DNA of 64,000 bases. Origin: Cohnella sp. CFH 77786 (GTDB lineage Bacteria > Bacillota > Bacilli > Paenibacillales > Paenibacillaceae). Numbering within the stretch: position 1 is the stretch's first letter; each line of letters opens with the position of its first letter. The position numbers were made by a program, and so were the translations under genes. Positions 17,005 through 27,222 of this stretch are shown one piece after another. The notes below the pieces were generated by a model. That model made no database searches. It was not told the DNA's origin and worked only from the letters and a program-made list of their open reading frames with translations. The stretch is from positions 62,001 to 126,000 of the forward strand of contig NZ_WJIB01000005.1 in the NCBI RefSeq assembly GCF_019400745.1, written 5' to 3'.

Positions 17005-18684
17005 ATGGGCATCCTGCAAATCCTGATTGTCCTGGCCGTTGTCGTGCTGCTCGTGAAACCGCTGGGCACCTACGTGTACCATGTGTTTTCGAACGAACCG
17101 AATCGGACGGACCGCATTTTCGGAGCGTTTGAACGGTTCATCTATAGGCTGATCGGGCTCAAAGACCGCTCCGGCATGACATGGAGAAAGTACGCGCTCA
17201 CCTTACTACTGACCAACATCGTTCTTGTCGCCTTCGGATACGCGATTCTGAGGTTGCAGAAATTTATGCCGCTGAATCCGAACGGCATGGACAACATGGA
17301 ACAGACACTTACTTTCAACACCATAATCAGCTTTATCACCAATACGAATCTGCAGGATTACAGCGGTGAAACGGGTCTCTCGTATTTTTCGCAGATGGCG
17401 GTCATCATGATGATGATGTTCACCTCTGCCGCGACCGGGTTTTCCGTGGCGATTGCGTTCGTGCGGGGCATTACCGGCAAAGGCCAAACGATCGGAAACT
17501 TCTTCGAAGATTTCGTCAAAGCGCATACGCGCATCTTTATTCCGTCGGCCGTACTGGTTACCTTGCTGCTGGTGGCGCTTCAAGTGCCGCAAACGCTGCA
17601 TCCGACATTGACGGTGACAACTTTGGAGGGAACCACACAGCATATCGCGATCGGACCGGTGGCCGCATTGGAATCGATCAAGCACCTCGGGACGAACGGC
17701 GGCGGATTCTTCGGGGCCAACTCGGCGCATCCGTTCGAAAATCCGAGTCCGCTGACCAATGTCATCGAAATCTTGTCCATGTGGCTCTTGCCGGCTTCGT
17801 TGCCTTACACGTACGGCTTGTTCGCGAAAAACAGGAAACAAGGCTGGGTTGTTTTCAGCGCCATGATGACCTTGTTCCTCGTGTTCTTGACGACTGTATA
17901 CTGGGCGGAGCTTCGCGGCAACCCGGCTCTTAGCGCGATGGGGATCGACGCTTCTCAAGGCAGCATGGAGGGCAAAGAAGTCCGCTTCGGCATCCCGCAA
18001 TCCGCGCTGTTCACGGCCGTGACGACTGCGGCGACGACGGGGTCCGTCAACAACATGCACGATACGCTGACGCCGCTCGGAGGCTTGGTCCCGCTTGCGG
18101 AGATGATGCTGAACGTCGTATTCGGCGGCAAAGGCGTAGGGCTCGTCAATATGCTGATGTATGCCATCCTGGGCGTGTTCCTGTGCGGCTTGATGGTCGG
18201 CCGAACGCCCGAGTTCCTGGGACGCAAAATCGAGCCGCGCGAAATGAAGCTCGTGGCGGTGGCGATTTTGATTCATCCGCTCATCATTCTGGCTCCGACC
18301 GCCATCGCTTTCCTGACGGATCTCGGTCAAGGCTCCATTACGAATCCGGGACCTCACGGCATTTCCCAGGTCCTGTACCAATACACCTCATCCGCGGCAA
18401 ACAACGGTTCGGGGTTTGAAGGCCTGGCGGATAACACGCCGTACTGGAACATCACGACGGGGATCGTGATGCTGCTGGGCCGGTATATCTCGATGATCGC
18501 CATGCTGGCCGTTGCCGGATCGCTCGTCCGCAAGCAGCTGGTTGCGGAGACGATCGGCACGTTCCGGACGGATAACACGCTGTTTTACGCCATCCTGATC
18601 GGTACGGTTCTGATCATCGGGGCGCTTACGTTCTTGCCGGCCATCGTTCTTGGACCGATCGCCGAACAACTCAAGCTGGGCTAA
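17005..18684 (+). CDS. kdpA: KdpA, potassium-translocating subunit
   Basis: Channel-like subunit of the KdpFABC ATP-driven potassium importer, 559 residues, superfamily of K+ transporters. The four selectivity-filter repeats can be located: FITNTNLQDYSGE, LGTNGGGFFGANSAHPFENP, TTAATTGSVNNMHDTLTP and the last near SSAANNGSGFEGLADNTP. The ATG at 17005 follows gaggagga. Operon order F-A-B-C is conserved here. Confidence 0.97.
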   Translation: MGILQILIVLAVVVLLVKPLGTYVYHVFSNEPNRTDRIFGAFERFIYRLIGLKDRSGMTWRKYALTLLLTNIVLVAFGYAILRLQKFMPLNPNGMDNMEQTLTFNTIISFITNTNLQDYSGETGLSYFSQMAVIMMMMFTSAATGFSVAIAFVRGITGKGQTIGNFFEDFVKAHTRIFIPSAVLVTLLLVALQVPQTLHPTLTVTTLEGTTQHIAIGPVAALESIKHLGTNGGGFFGANSAHPFENPSPLTNVIEILSMWLLPASLPYTYGLFAKNRKQGWVVFSAMMTLFLVFLTTVYWAELRGNPALSAMGIDASQGSMEGKEVRFGIPQSALFTAVTTAATTGSVNNMHDTLTPLGGLVPLAEMMLNVVFGGKGVGLVNMLMYAILGVFLCGLMVGRTPEFLGRKIEPREMKLVAVAILIHPLIILAPTAIAFLTDLGQGSITNPGPHGISQVLYQYTSSAANNGSGFEGLADNTPYWNITTGIVMLLGRYISMIAMLAVAGSLVRKQLVAETIGTFRTDNTLFYAILIGTVLIIGALTFLPAIVLGPIAEQLKLG

Positions 18685-18702
18685 TGACGAGGTGAACCGT
18701 AT

Positions 18703-20733
18703 ATGAGTAACCAACGCAAATCGATGCTGACATCCGCGATCGTCAACCGTGCGATTCGGGACAGCTTGATCAAACTCAATCCGATTGGCATGATGAAAAA
18801 TCCCGTTATGTTCGTGACCTACGCCGGTACATTCGTCGTCCTGCTCATGATCCTCTTCCCGGGATACTTTAAGGCAACTGACGATTTCGGATTTAATATG
18901 ACCGTATTCTTCATTCTCTTGTTCACCCTTCTGTTCGCCAACTTCGCGGAGGCGCTGGCGGAAGGCCGCGGGAAAGCGCAGGCGGATACGCTGAAAAAAA
19001 CGAAGAAGGAAACGACGGCGAACAAAATGGTCGGAGGGGCCATCAAAGTCGTTCCATCGACAGAGCTGCGGAAAGGCGATACCGTCGTCGTCTCGCAAGG
19101 CGAAATGATTCCCGGTGACGGAGAAGTCATCGAGGGTCTGGCTTCCGTCGACGAATCGGCGATTACGGGCGAATCGGCGCCGGTCATCAAGGAGGCGGGC
19201 GGCGATTTCAGCTCCGTTACCGGCGGAACCCGCGTCGTGAGCGACCGGATCGTGGTTCGGATTTCCACCGACCCCGGAGAGTCGTTTCTCGACCGGATGA
19301 TCTCGCTCGTGGAAGGCGCCAAACGCCAGAAGACGCCGAACGAGCTGGCGCTGAACACGCTGCTGACCAGCCTGACCCTCATCTTCCTGATCGTTGTCGT
19401 CACGCTCGGACCGATTGCCGGATATCTGAATGTCGAACTGAAGGTCCCGGTGTTGATTGCTCTTCTGGTCTGTCTCATTCCGACGACGATCGGCGGCCTC
19501 TTGTCCGCCATCGGGATTGCCGGGATGGACCGCGTCACGCAATTCAACGTGCTCGCCGTGTCCGGTAAAGCAGTCGAGGCGGCCGGCGACATCAATACGA
19601 TGATTCTCGATAAAACCGGTACGATTACGTACGGGAACCGGATGGCGAGCGAGTTCATTCCGACAGGCGGCGTGAGCCTGGAGACGGTTGCCGAGTGGGC
19701 CGCGGTCAGCTCGGTTCATGACGAAACGCCCGAGGGCCGCTCGGTGATCGAGCTCATGAAAAAGCAATCCCTGAGATATGACGAATCGATTGCGGATGGC
19801 GCCGAATTCATCGAGTTTAAGGCGGAAACCCGGATGAGCGGCGTCGATTTGAAAGACGGGCGCAAGGTTCGCAAAGGCGCGGTCGATGCTGTAAAGAAAT
19901 GGGTGGCCGCGCAAGGCGGAACGATCCCGGCCGATCTGGATGCCCGAAGCGATTCGATCGCCCGCGAAGGCGGGACGCCCCTCGCCGTCGCCGTCGGCAA
20001 TCGCATTTTCGGCCTGATCTATCTGAAGGATACGGTAAAACCCGGCATGCGCGAACGGTTCGACCAACTGCGGCAGATGGGCATCAAAACGATCATGTGC
20101 ACCGGAGACAATCCGCTGACCGCGGCTACGATCGCAAGGGAAGCCGGGGTCGACGATTTCATCGCCGAGAGCAAGCCGGAAGACAAAATCGCGGTGATCC
20201 GCCGCGAGCAGGCGGAAGGCAAGCTCGTCGCCATGACCGGGGACGGCACGAACGACGCTCCCGCGCTCGCGCAAGCGGATGTAGGGCTCGCGATGAACAG
20301 CGGAACGGTCGCCGCCAAGGAAGCGGCCAACATGGTCGATCTGGATTCCGACCCTTCCAAAATCATAGAGGTCGTATCCATCGGCAAGCAGCTGCTGATG
20401 ACCCGCGGCGCGCTGACGACATTCAGCATCGCGAACGACATCGCCAAGTATTTCGCGATCATTCCGGCCATGTTCATCCTCGCAATCCCGGAGATGAAGG
20501 TGCTCAACGTAATGGGATTGGGATCGCCGGAATCGGCCATCCTGTCGGCTTTGATTTTCAACGCGATCATCATCCCGCTTCTCATTCCGATTGCGATGAA
20601 AGGCGTGGCTTACAAACCGATGAGCGCATCCCGGCTGCTCAGACGCAATCTCGTCATATACGGGCTGGGCGGCGTTATCGTTCCGTTCATCGGGATCAAG
20701 CTGATCGATCTGATCGTTCATCTCTGGATATAA
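18703..20733 (+). CDS. kdpB: KdpB, P-type ATPase subunit
   Basis: ATP-hydrolysing subunit of the Kdp pump, 676 residues. The catalytic Asp is in [10 protein letters not shown] (Asp303). Also present: TGES actuator loop ([10 protein letters not shown], whose Ser is the known inhibitory phosphorylation site in E. coli), CTGDNPLTA, and [23 protein letters not shown]. Starts 18 bp after kdpA. Confidence 0.97.
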   Translation: MSNQRKSMLTSAIVNRAIRDSLIKLNPIGMMKNPVMFVTYAGTFVVLLMILFPGYFKATDDFGFNMTVFFILLFTLLFANFAEALAEGRGKAQADTLKKTKKETTANKMVGGAIKVVPSTELRKGDTVVVSQGEMIPGDGEVIEGLASVDESAITGESAPVIKEAGGDFSSVTGGTRVVSDRIVVRISTDPGESFLDRMISLVEGAKRQKTPNELALNTLLTSLTLIFLIVVVTLGPIAGYLNVELKVPVLIALLVCLIPTTIGGLLSAIGIAGMDRVTQFNVLAVSGKAVEAAGDINTMILDKTGTITYGNRMASEFIPTGGVSLETVAEWAAVSSVHDETPEGRSVIELMKKQSLRYDESIADGAEFIEFKAETRMSGVDLKDGRKVRKGAVDAVKKWVAAQGGTIPADLDARSDSIAREGGTPLAVAVGNRIFGLIYLKDTVKPGMRERFDQLRQMGIKTIMCTGDNPLTAATIAREAGVDDFIAESKPEDKIAVIRREQAEGKLVAMTGDGTNDAPALAQADVGLAMNSGTVAAKEAANMVDLDSDPSKIIEVVSIGKQLLMTRGALTTFSIANDIAKYFAIIPAMFILAIPEMKVLNVMGLGSPESAILSALIFNAIIIPLLIPIAMKGVAYKPMSASRLLRRNLVIYGLGGVIVPFIGIKLIDLIVHLWI

Positions 20734-20760
20734 TCGGCCAAGGAGAGAGGAAGAAAGCCC

Positions 20761-21369
20761 ATGAATAAAACCGCCAGCCTGCCTGAAGCCGTCGGCGGCG
20801 CCTCCTATGCGGGAATCGCCATCCGGGCGAGCGTCGTGTTCATCCTATTGTGCGGCATCGTGTACCCGCTTGTCTGCACAGGCCTTGCCCAGCTGCTCAT
20901 GCCGGACCAAGCAAACGGCAGCTTGATCCGTAACGCATCCGGTCAAGTCGTGGGATCGGAGCTCATCGGACAGAAGTTCTCGGATCCGAAGTATTTCCAA
21001 GGACGCGTGTCCAGCATCGACTACAAGGCCGAGGCCTCCGGTTCGAACAACTACGGGCCGTCCAATCCGATACTGCTGGCACGGGTTCAAGCATCAATCG
21101 AAGCCTGGAAGAAAGACAATCCGGACGTTCCGATATCCGAGCTGCCCATCGCTCTCCTTACGAATTCCGGCTCCGGCCTTGATCCGCACATTACGCCGGA
21201 GTCCGCGGCCGTGCAAATTCCCCGAATCAGCCGTTTGACGGGGATCTCTGCGGATGAGCTGAGGAAGCTGGTCGACATGCACACGGAAGGACGTGACCTC
21301 GGCCTGTTCGGAGAACCGCGGGTCAACGTGCTGAAGTTGAATCTCGATGTGCAGACTTTGTTAAAATAA
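20761..21369 (+). CDS. kdpC: KdpC subunit of the potassium pump
   Basis: 202 residues: one N-terminal membrane helix (about 20-42) then a soluble domain with family motifs [32 protein letters not shown] (SSGSNLGP-like region), [10 protein letters not shown] and [13 protein letters not shown] at the end. Stabilises KdpB and modulates ATP affinity in the complex. A hairpin without T-run follows before the sensor genes. Confidence 0.96.
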   Translation: MNKTASLPEAVGGASYAGIAIRASVVFILLCGIVYPLVCTGLAQLLMPDQANGSLIRNASGQVVGSELIGQKFSDPKYFQGRVSSIDYKAEASGSNNYGPSNPILLARVQASIEAWKKDNPDVPISELPIALLTNSGSGLDPHITPESAAVQIPRISRLTGISADELRKLVDMHTEGRDLGLFGEPRVNVLKLNLDVQTLLK

Positions 21370-21379
21370 AGAGACTGTG

Positions 21380-21407
21380 CCCTGCGGATCCCCATGGAGC
21401 CGCAGGG
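21380..21407 (+). repeat. Hairpin between kdpC and the sensor genes
   Basis: ccctgcgg (21380-21387) and ccgcaggg (21400-21407) form an 8-bp perfect stem with no T-run. It may mark an RNA processing point or partial attenuation separating pump genes from sensor genes (inference). Confidence 0.45.
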
Positions 21408-21435
21408 TGTTCATGTGTCAAGGGGAGAGCTCGGC

Positions 21436-23772
21436 ATGGGAGGGTTCAGACGGAAGACGCCCGAAGAATTGTTGTATTCAATCTATAAAATCCAGCGCGG
21501 CAGACTCAAAGTATACATTGGGGCCGTGAGCGGAACCGGCAAAACCTATCATATGCTGCGTGAAGGACAATCGCTGAAAGAGCAGGGCATCGACGTCGTC
21601 CTATGCGCCGTATCCACGATGCGGCGGCCGGAAACGGTGGAACAGACGGCCGGATTGGACCGGGTTCCAAGCATCCATTGGATGAAGGGAAGCGAGGAGA
21701 AAAAGGACCTGGACTTGGATGCGCTGCTCATGCGGAATCCGGAAGTCGTGCTGGTGGACGGACTCGCGCACCGGAATCGGCAAGGAGCCAAGCATCCGAC
21801 GCGTTGGGATGACATCCAAGCCCTGCTTGGCCATGGGATCAGCGTCATCACGACGGTTAACGTCTATGAGTTGGAAGAAATGTCGGAGCTCGCCTATAAG
21901 CTGACCGGCATCAAACCGGAAGCGACGATTCCGGCCGATACGCTGGAGCTGGCGGACGAGGTCCGGCTGATCGACGTCAGTCCGGAGAAGATTCTCAAAC
22001 GGCTCGAGGAGGGGAATCTCGGAGGCATCAAGGATCCGGGATTGTTCAAGCGCGGCAATGTCGGGAAGCTGCGCGAGCTTGCGCTGCGGCTCATGGCGGA
22101 AGACGTGAACGAATCGCTGGAGAAACACCGGGAAGAAGAGGGATTGCTCGGACCTTCGGGAGCGGCCGAACGCATCCTCGTCTCCGCCCAATACGTCTGG
22201 AACGGTTCGATTTACATCCGGCGCGGGCAGCAGATCGCCAAGCGGCTTGGCGGAGATATGAGGGTCGTCACGTTCGTTCGTCCAGGCAAGCCTCTGTCTG
22301 CCGATTCCGCGGCATTCAAGCGGTCGATCGTCAAACTGGCGGAGAAAGTCGGAGCGGAATTCGAAGAGCTGCCGGTTGCTTCCAGACGCCAAGTCCCGGC
22401 GATCCTCGTTCGATACGCGATGGAGAACAACGTGACCCGAATCATCCTGGGACATTCCAAGATGACTCCGCTTCAGGAATTCTGGAAGGGCTCCATCGTG
22501 AACGGCATCTTGAAGCGCATCAAGAACGTGGACGTGTTTTTCGTCGCGGACCGCGCCGACCATGAGGGGGAACGGGTGCTTCCGGCGATCATGAAGCAGC
22601 GTTCGGACGGATCCGCTTCATACCGCCGGTTAAGCGAGCAGGAAGTGGAGCAGAAAATCGGACGGATCAAGCGGGGAAGATTCAAGGTTTATATCGGCGC
22701 CTCGCCGGGTGTCGGGAAGACGTACATGATGCTGAGGGAAGGCAATGACCTGCTCGGAAAAAACATCGACGTTTGCATCGGTCTTCTCGAAACGCACGGA
22801 AGGAAAGAAACGATCGCGCAGGTGGGGGAACTTCAGACGGTCCCGCGCGCAGTCATCGATTATCGGGGCGTCATGCTCGAAGACATGGACGTTCCGGCGA
22901 TCATCGCCCGGAGACCCGAGGTCGTGCTGATCGACGAATTGGCGCATACCAACGTTCCCGGCAGCAAGAACAAGAAGCGCTACGAAGACGTTCTGGAAAT
23001 ACTGGAAGCCGGCATTTCGGTGATTTCCACCTTGAACGTTCAGCATCTGGAGAGCCTCAACGACGCGGTGGAGCAAATCACGGGCGTCCGTGTCCGCGAA
23101 ACGGTTCCCGACAGCATCCTCCATATGGCGGATGAAGTCGAGCTGATTGACGTAGCCCCTAAGACCCTTCAAGATAGAATGAGAGAAGGGAAGATCTATG
23201 CGCCGAACAAAGTGGACCAGGCGCTAGGCAACTTCTTCAAAACGGGTAATCTCATTGCTTTGCGCGAGCTTGCGCTGCGCGAAATCGCGGACGACGTGGA
23301 CGAACGGTTGGAATCGTGGGAACGAAACGGTTCCCTGCGCGGTCCGTGGCGCAAGCGCGAGGTCATTTTCGTAGGCGTGACCGCAAGTCCCAATTCCGAG
23401 AGACTGATCCGGAGGGGCTTTCGGATCGCGCACCGTCTCAAGGCGGATTGGCATGTCTTATACGTTCATGCGGGAGAAACCCGCGGCAGCGATCTGGAGA
23501 ATCGGCTAGCGGCTCTTCACGATTTGACCTTCCGCCTCGGGGGGAATTTCGCGGTCGAACGGGTCGCTTCGCGAAACCGCATTCCGGATGTCCTTCTGTC
23601 CAAAGCCAATGAATATCGAAGCACGCAGATGATCGTAGGCCAATCCAACAGAGGCTGGTGGAGCTCTCTGTTCCGGAAATCGGTCGTGCGGGCGGTGCTG
23701 CGACGCGGCCGGCATATGGATGTTCTTGTCGTCGCGGATTATGATCCGAATATGAAAAAAGCCGAAGACTGA
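21436..23772 (+). CDS. Soluble protein with two tandem KdpD sensor modules (no kinase)
   Basis: About 778 residues, no membrane helix and no histidine kinase core. It consists of two complete copies of the cytoplasmic N-terminal part of KdpD. Module 1: Walker A GAVSGTGKT (residues 29-37), altered second motif VDGLAHRN, then a universal-stress (USP) domain. Module 2: Walker A GASPGVGKT (421-429), canonical IDELAHTNVPGS, TLNVQHLESLNDAVEQITG, then a second USP domain (EVIFVGVTASPNSERLI) to the end. The ATG at 21436 has aggggag 9 bp upstream; an earlier in-frame ATG (21394) overlaps the hairpin. It lies between kdpC and kdpD (5-bp gap). Short KdpD N-terminal proteins are known elsewhere; a double one is unusual. 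Probable role: potassium/c-di-AMP input to KdpD (inference). Confidence 0.9.
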   Translation: MGGFRRKTPEELLYSIYKIQRGRLKVYIGAVSGTGKTYHMLREGQSLKEQGIDVVLCAVSTMRRPETVEQTAGLDRVPSIHWMKGSEEKKDLDLDALLMRNPEVVLVDGLAHRNRQGAKHPTRWDDIQALLGHGISVITTVNVYELEEMSELAYKLTGIKPEATIPADTLELADEVRLIDVSPEKILKRLEEGNLGGIKDPGLFKRGNVGKLRELALRLMAEDVNESLEKHREEEGLLGPSGAAERILVSAQYVWNGSIYIRRGQQIAKRLGGDMRVVTFVRPGKPLSADSAAFKRSIVKLAEKVGAEFEELPVASRRQVPAILVRYAMENNVTRIILGHSKMTPLQEFWKGSIVNGILKRIKNVDVFFVADRADHEGERVLPAIMKQRSDGSASYRRLSEQEVEQKIGRIKRGRFKVYIGASPGVGKTYMMLREGNDLLGKNIDVCIGLLETHGRKETIAQVGELQTVPRAVIDYRGVMLEDMDVPAIIARRPEVVLIDELAHTNVPGSKNKKRYEDVLEILEAGISVISTLNVQHLESLNDAVEQITGVRVRETVPDSILHMADEVELIDVAPKTLQDRMREGKIYAPNKVDQALGNFFKTGNLIALRELALREIADDVDERLESWERNGSLRGPWRKREVIFVGVTASPNSERLIRRGFRIAHRLKADWHVLYVHAGETRGSDLENRLAALHDLTFRLGGNFAVERVASRNRIPDVLLSKANEYRSTQMIVGQSNRGWWSSLFRKSVVRAVLRRGRHMDVLVVADYDPNMKKAED

Positions 23773-23776
23773 AGAG

Positions 23777-26413
23777 GTGAATGGAGTGGTGCCGGGACGC
23801 GGGAGGAAGGGGAGGTTGACCCTGTTTCTCGGGGCTGCCGCAGGCGTCGGAAAAACGGTTGCGATGTTGAAGGCGGCGGCGGAGAAGAGGAAGGAAGGCG
23901 TTGACGTTTTGGTCGGATGCCTGGAAACGGAACTTTATCCGGAGACCGAGCGGCTGCGCGAGGAACTGAATTTGCCGGAATGGCCGAAAAAGGGCGCCGA
24001 TATGGACTTCCAGGGGATCCTCAGGAGGCATCCCCAGCTCGTGATCGTCGATCGTCTCGAACAGGTGAATTCCCCTGCGGCCATGAAGCCGAAGCGTTAC
24101 TTGGATGTGGAAGCCATCCTCTCCATGGGAATCGATGTCTACACCTCGATGAATATCCAGCATGTGGAGAGCTTGAACGACCTTGTCGCGCAAATCGTAG
24201 GCTGGCATGTGAAGGAGACGGTTCCCGACACCTTTCTGGAGCAAGCCGACCGCATTCAATTGATCGACCTTCCGACGGACGAGGTCATACGCCGGTACCA
24301 TCACCGAATCCACGAAGAAGGCGAAGACGAAAAGAAGCGCAAATGGTTCCGTCCCGGCAACATCGATGCCTTGCGGGAAATGGCGTTCCGGTACGCCGCC
24401 CAGCGGCTCGACAGTCAGCTCGTGCAATATATGCAGGCCCAGAAAATCGCGGGTCCATGGCCGGTCGCCGAGAAAGTGATGGTGTGCGTAAGCAGCAGCC
24501 CCTTCTCCAGGCGGTTGATCCGGCTGGGCCGGCAAATGGCAGCAGGCTTGAAAGCCGATTGGATTGCCGTATACGTGGACTCCTCTCCATGGACGGCAGG
24601 CCGCAGGCAGGACGAGCTGGCCCGAAACCTGCAGCTCGCGGAAGAGCTCGGCGCCGAGGTGGTCTCCGTCACGGGCACGAATATCGCCGAAGAACTGCTG
24701 TCGATTGCAAGCAGCCGCAACGTGAAGCAAATCATTATCGGCAAACCGAACCGGTCCCGAATAAGCGAATGGTTTGGCGGCTCCGTCGTCGAGAAAGTGA
24801 TCCGAAACAGCCGCGGCATCAGCGTCCATGTCATCCCGGGCAAGCCGAAATCGATTCCCGTCAAAAGCGCGGCATCCCGCCCGCTGAAGCCGATCTCATG
24901 GATGCCTTACATGGGGATCACTTTACTGGTCGCTTTATTAACGGTCCTGCTGCATGCCTTCGAGCTCGCGTTCGACTTGGTGAACATTGCCCTGATCTAC
25001 TTATTGCCCGTATTGTTCAGCGCCATGTACGGGGGAATCAGACCGGCAGTCTATGCAGCGGTCATTGGCGTGCTTGCGTTCGATTTCTTCTTCGTTCCGC
25101 CGGTGTTGAGCTTTACCGTGGCTGACTTGCGGTATTTGGTCTCTTTCGCCGTTTACCTTGCCGTAGCCGCACTAACCGCAAGTCTTGCCGCCCGACTGAA
25201 GCAGCAATTGATCCATGCCAAGCTGAGGGAGGCCCACACCGCTTCGCTCTATGCTTTAAGCCGCCAAATGGGCGCCATCACGGACATCCGTTCCGTGCTG
25301 GAGAACGTGTCCCGCCAAGTATCGCAAACAATGGGAACCGAGGTCGTCATCTATTTGCCCAACGATAAGAAGGAATTGGAGCTGGCGATCCGCTCCTCGC
25401 CGAATTCCGACTGGGGCCGGGGACAATCGGAACGGGCCGTTGCGGGCTTGGTTTACGAGCATGGAGAAACAGCCGGGAAAGGCACTAGCACCTTGCGCGA
25501 GTCTCCCGGGTTTTACGTTCCGCTACGCACGGAGGATCGGGTCTATGGCGTTTTGGCGGTCAATCTGGATGGGGTGAATATGGTGCCTTCGCCGGAGAAT
25601 CAACGACTGCTGGAAGCGCTGGGCGGCTTGGCGGCGAGCGCGATCTCCCGCGTGCAATTGGCCGAGGAAGCGAAGATCGCGCATCTGACCGCGGAATCGG
25701 AGAGGCTGCGTACCGCACTCCTGGATTCCGTCTCCCACGAGTTGCGAACTCCGCTTGCTACGATCATCGGTTCCGTGACCGGCCTCATCGACGCCGAAGG
25801 ACTTTTTACCAAGGAAGAGCGGATGGATTTGCTGTCGACGATCCGAGACGGCGCTTTGCGCATGAATCGCCTGGTTACGAATTTGCTCGGAATGGTACAA
25901 TTGGAAAGCGGCATGCTTCGTCTCCGCAAGGCATGGTGCGACGCGGGGGAGATCGTCGGGGCGGCTTTATCGCAGATGAAGGAATTTCAGCAGCATCGAA
26001 TGATCAAGGTCTCTCTTCCGCCCGAGTTGCCGTTGATTCCCGGAGATGAGGCTTTGCTTGAGCAGGTTGTGGCGAACGTGATCAGCAATGCCATCAAGTA
26101 CTCGCCGGATTTCAGCGAAATCCGGATTTCGGCAGAAGTCGCGGACAGCAGGATGGTCATCTCCGTTGCCGATCAAGGTGTCGGGCTGACGCCGGACGAC
26201 CATGAACGCATTTTCCATAAATTTTATCGATCGCAAGCCACGAAACACGTGCCCGGAACGGGGTTGGGACTTGCGATCTGCAAGGGAATCGCCGAACTGC
26301 ACGGAGGAACGATTACCGCGGAGCCGAATGAAGGCAGAGGTACGATTATTCGGCTCGCGCTTCCCCTTGGCGAAGAAAACAATCGGGGTATTCCGTCTCA
26401 AGAAGGAGAGTAA
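23777..26413 (+). CDS. kdpD: KdpD sensor histidine kinase
   Basis: Membrane histidine kinase controlling the kdp operon with KdpE, about 878 residues. Order: KdpD N-domain with Walker A GAAAGVGKT (about 17-25) but a degenerate second motif VDRLEQVNSP instead of DELAHTN; USP domain (about 228-350) starting VMVCVSSSPFSRRLI; four membrane helices (about 375-475); GAF-like domain; HisKA with SVSHELRTPL (His654); HATPase with NVISNAIKYSP and GTGLGLAICKGIAELHGG. The USP has SxS, 20 residues, then WIAVY, close to the c-di-AMP motif described for S. aureus KdpD (SxS-X20-FTAxY). Start GTG 23777; GTG 23786 is equally possible given the agaggtg before it. Confidence 0.95.
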   Translation: MNGVVPGRGRKGRLTLFLGAAAGVGKTVAMLKAAAEKRKEGVDVLVGCLETELYPETERLREELNLPEWPKKGADMDFQGILRRHPQLVIVDRLEQVNSPAAMKPKRYLDVEAILSMGIDVYTSMNIQHVESLNDLVAQIVGWHVKETVPDTFLEQADRIQLIDLPTDEVIRRYHHRIHEEGEDEKKRKWFRPGNIDALREMAFRYAAQRLDSQLVQYMQAQKIAGPWPVAEKVMVCVSSSPFSRRLIRLGRQMAAGLKADWIAVYVDSSPWTAGRRQDELARNLQLAEELGAEVVSVTGTNIAEELLSIASSRNVKQIIIGKPNRSRISEWFGGSVVEKVIRNSRGISVHVIPGKPKSIPVKSAASRPLKPISWMPYMGITLLVALLTVLLHAFELAFDLVNIALIYLLPVLFSAMYGGIRPAVYAAVIGVLAFDFFFVPPVLSFTVADLRYLVSFAVYLAVAALTASLAARLKQQLIHAKLREAHTASLYALSRQMGAITDIRSVLENVSRQVSQTMGTEVVIYLPNDKKELELAIRSSPNSDWGRGQSERAVAGLVYEHGETAGKGTSTLRESPGFYVPLRTEDRVYGVLAVNLDGVNMVPSPENQRLLEALGGLAASAISRVQLAEEAKIAHLTAESERLRTALLDSVSHELRTPLATIIGSVTGLIDAEGLFTKEERMDLLSTIRDGALRMNRLVTNLLGMVQLESGMLRLRKAWCDAGEIVGAALSQMKEFQQHRMIKVSLPPELPLIPGDEALLEQVVANVISNAIKYSPDFSEIRISAEVADSRMVISVADQGVGLTPDDHERIFHKFYRSQATKHVPGTGLGLAICKGIAELHGGTITAEPNEGRGTIIRLALPLGEENNRGIPSQEGE

Positions 26414-26420
26414 TGATCGC

Positions 26421-27122
26421 ATGTCAGACCGAGAGAGTGGCGCCCGCATTCTGATCGTCGATGACGAGCCGCAGATCCGGAAATTGTTGAAAGTGACCTT
26501 GCATGCGCACCGATACGAAATCCTGGAAGCCGGGTCAGGCGAAGAAGGCGTTTTGCAAGCTTCGACAATGCATCCCGATCTCATCCTGTTGGATTTAGGG
26601 CTTCCGGACATTCCCGGAATGGACGTTCTCGGGCGCGTACGGGAGTGGTCGGGCGTGCCGATTATCGTGCTCACGGCGAAAGATCGGGAAGAAGACAAGA
26701 TCGCGGCGTTGGACGGCGGCGCCGACGATTATGTCACGAAGCCGTTCGGCATGGGGGAGCTGGTCGCCAGGATCCGCGTTGCGCTGCGTCATGTGGCGAA
26801 ATCCGAAAACGAGCCCGTTCTCCAGTTCGGGGAACTCATGATCGATTTGGCCGGGCGGGCCGTAACATTGAACGGTGAACGGGTGAAACTCACACCAACG
26901 GAGTACGATCTCTTGAAGGTGCTCTCGTCGAACGCCGGGAAAGTCGTTACGCAACGGCAATTGCTTCAGCAAGTTTGGGGCGGCCATCACCATGAATCGG
27001 ACAGCCATTATTTGCGCGTATATATCGGGCACCTGCGCAAGAAGCTTGAAGAGGACCCCGCGCGTCCAAGATTCATCTTGACGGAACCGGGGATCGGGTA
27101 CAGGTTTCTTGCGGGCGACTGA
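26421..27122 (+). CDS. kdpE: KdpE response regulator (OmpR/PhoB type)
   Basis: DNA-binding partner of KdpD, 233 residues. Receiver domain with DDE at 14-16, phospho-acceptor Asp58 (LILLDLGLPD), later TAKD and TKPF; winged-helix domain with TPTEYDLLKVLSSNAGKVV and the ending YLRVYIGHLRKKLEEDP...GIGYRF. The ATG at 26421 follows aaggaga; seven bp separate it from kdpD. Likely binds the TTTTTAC boxes before the operon (inference). Confidence 0.95.
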   Translation: MSDRESGARILIVDDEPQIRKLLKVTLHAHRYEILEAGSGEEGVLQASTMHPDLILLDLGLPDIPGMDVLGRVREWSGVPIIVLTAKDREEDKIAALDGGADDYVTKPFGMGELVARIRVALRHVAKSENEPVLQFGELMIDLAGRAVTLNGERVKLTPTEYDLLKVLSSNAGKVVTQRQLLQQVWGGHHHESDSHYLRVYIGHLRKKLEEDPARPRFILTEPGIGYRFLAGD

Positions 27123-27222
27123 GCGGTGACTCCGAATCCTCTTCAGGAACGTATAAGAGAGAGGAAGAGCTTTGCGCCGGATCAAAACGCATTCGGCAAT
27201 ATGCTGAAGGAGCCATCAGAGC

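Noticed and set aside
18388..20721. 777-codon minus-strand open frame opposite kdpB
   Set aside because: Shadow of kdpB; composition is Arg/Asp/His-rich with no domain, while kdpB is unmistakable.
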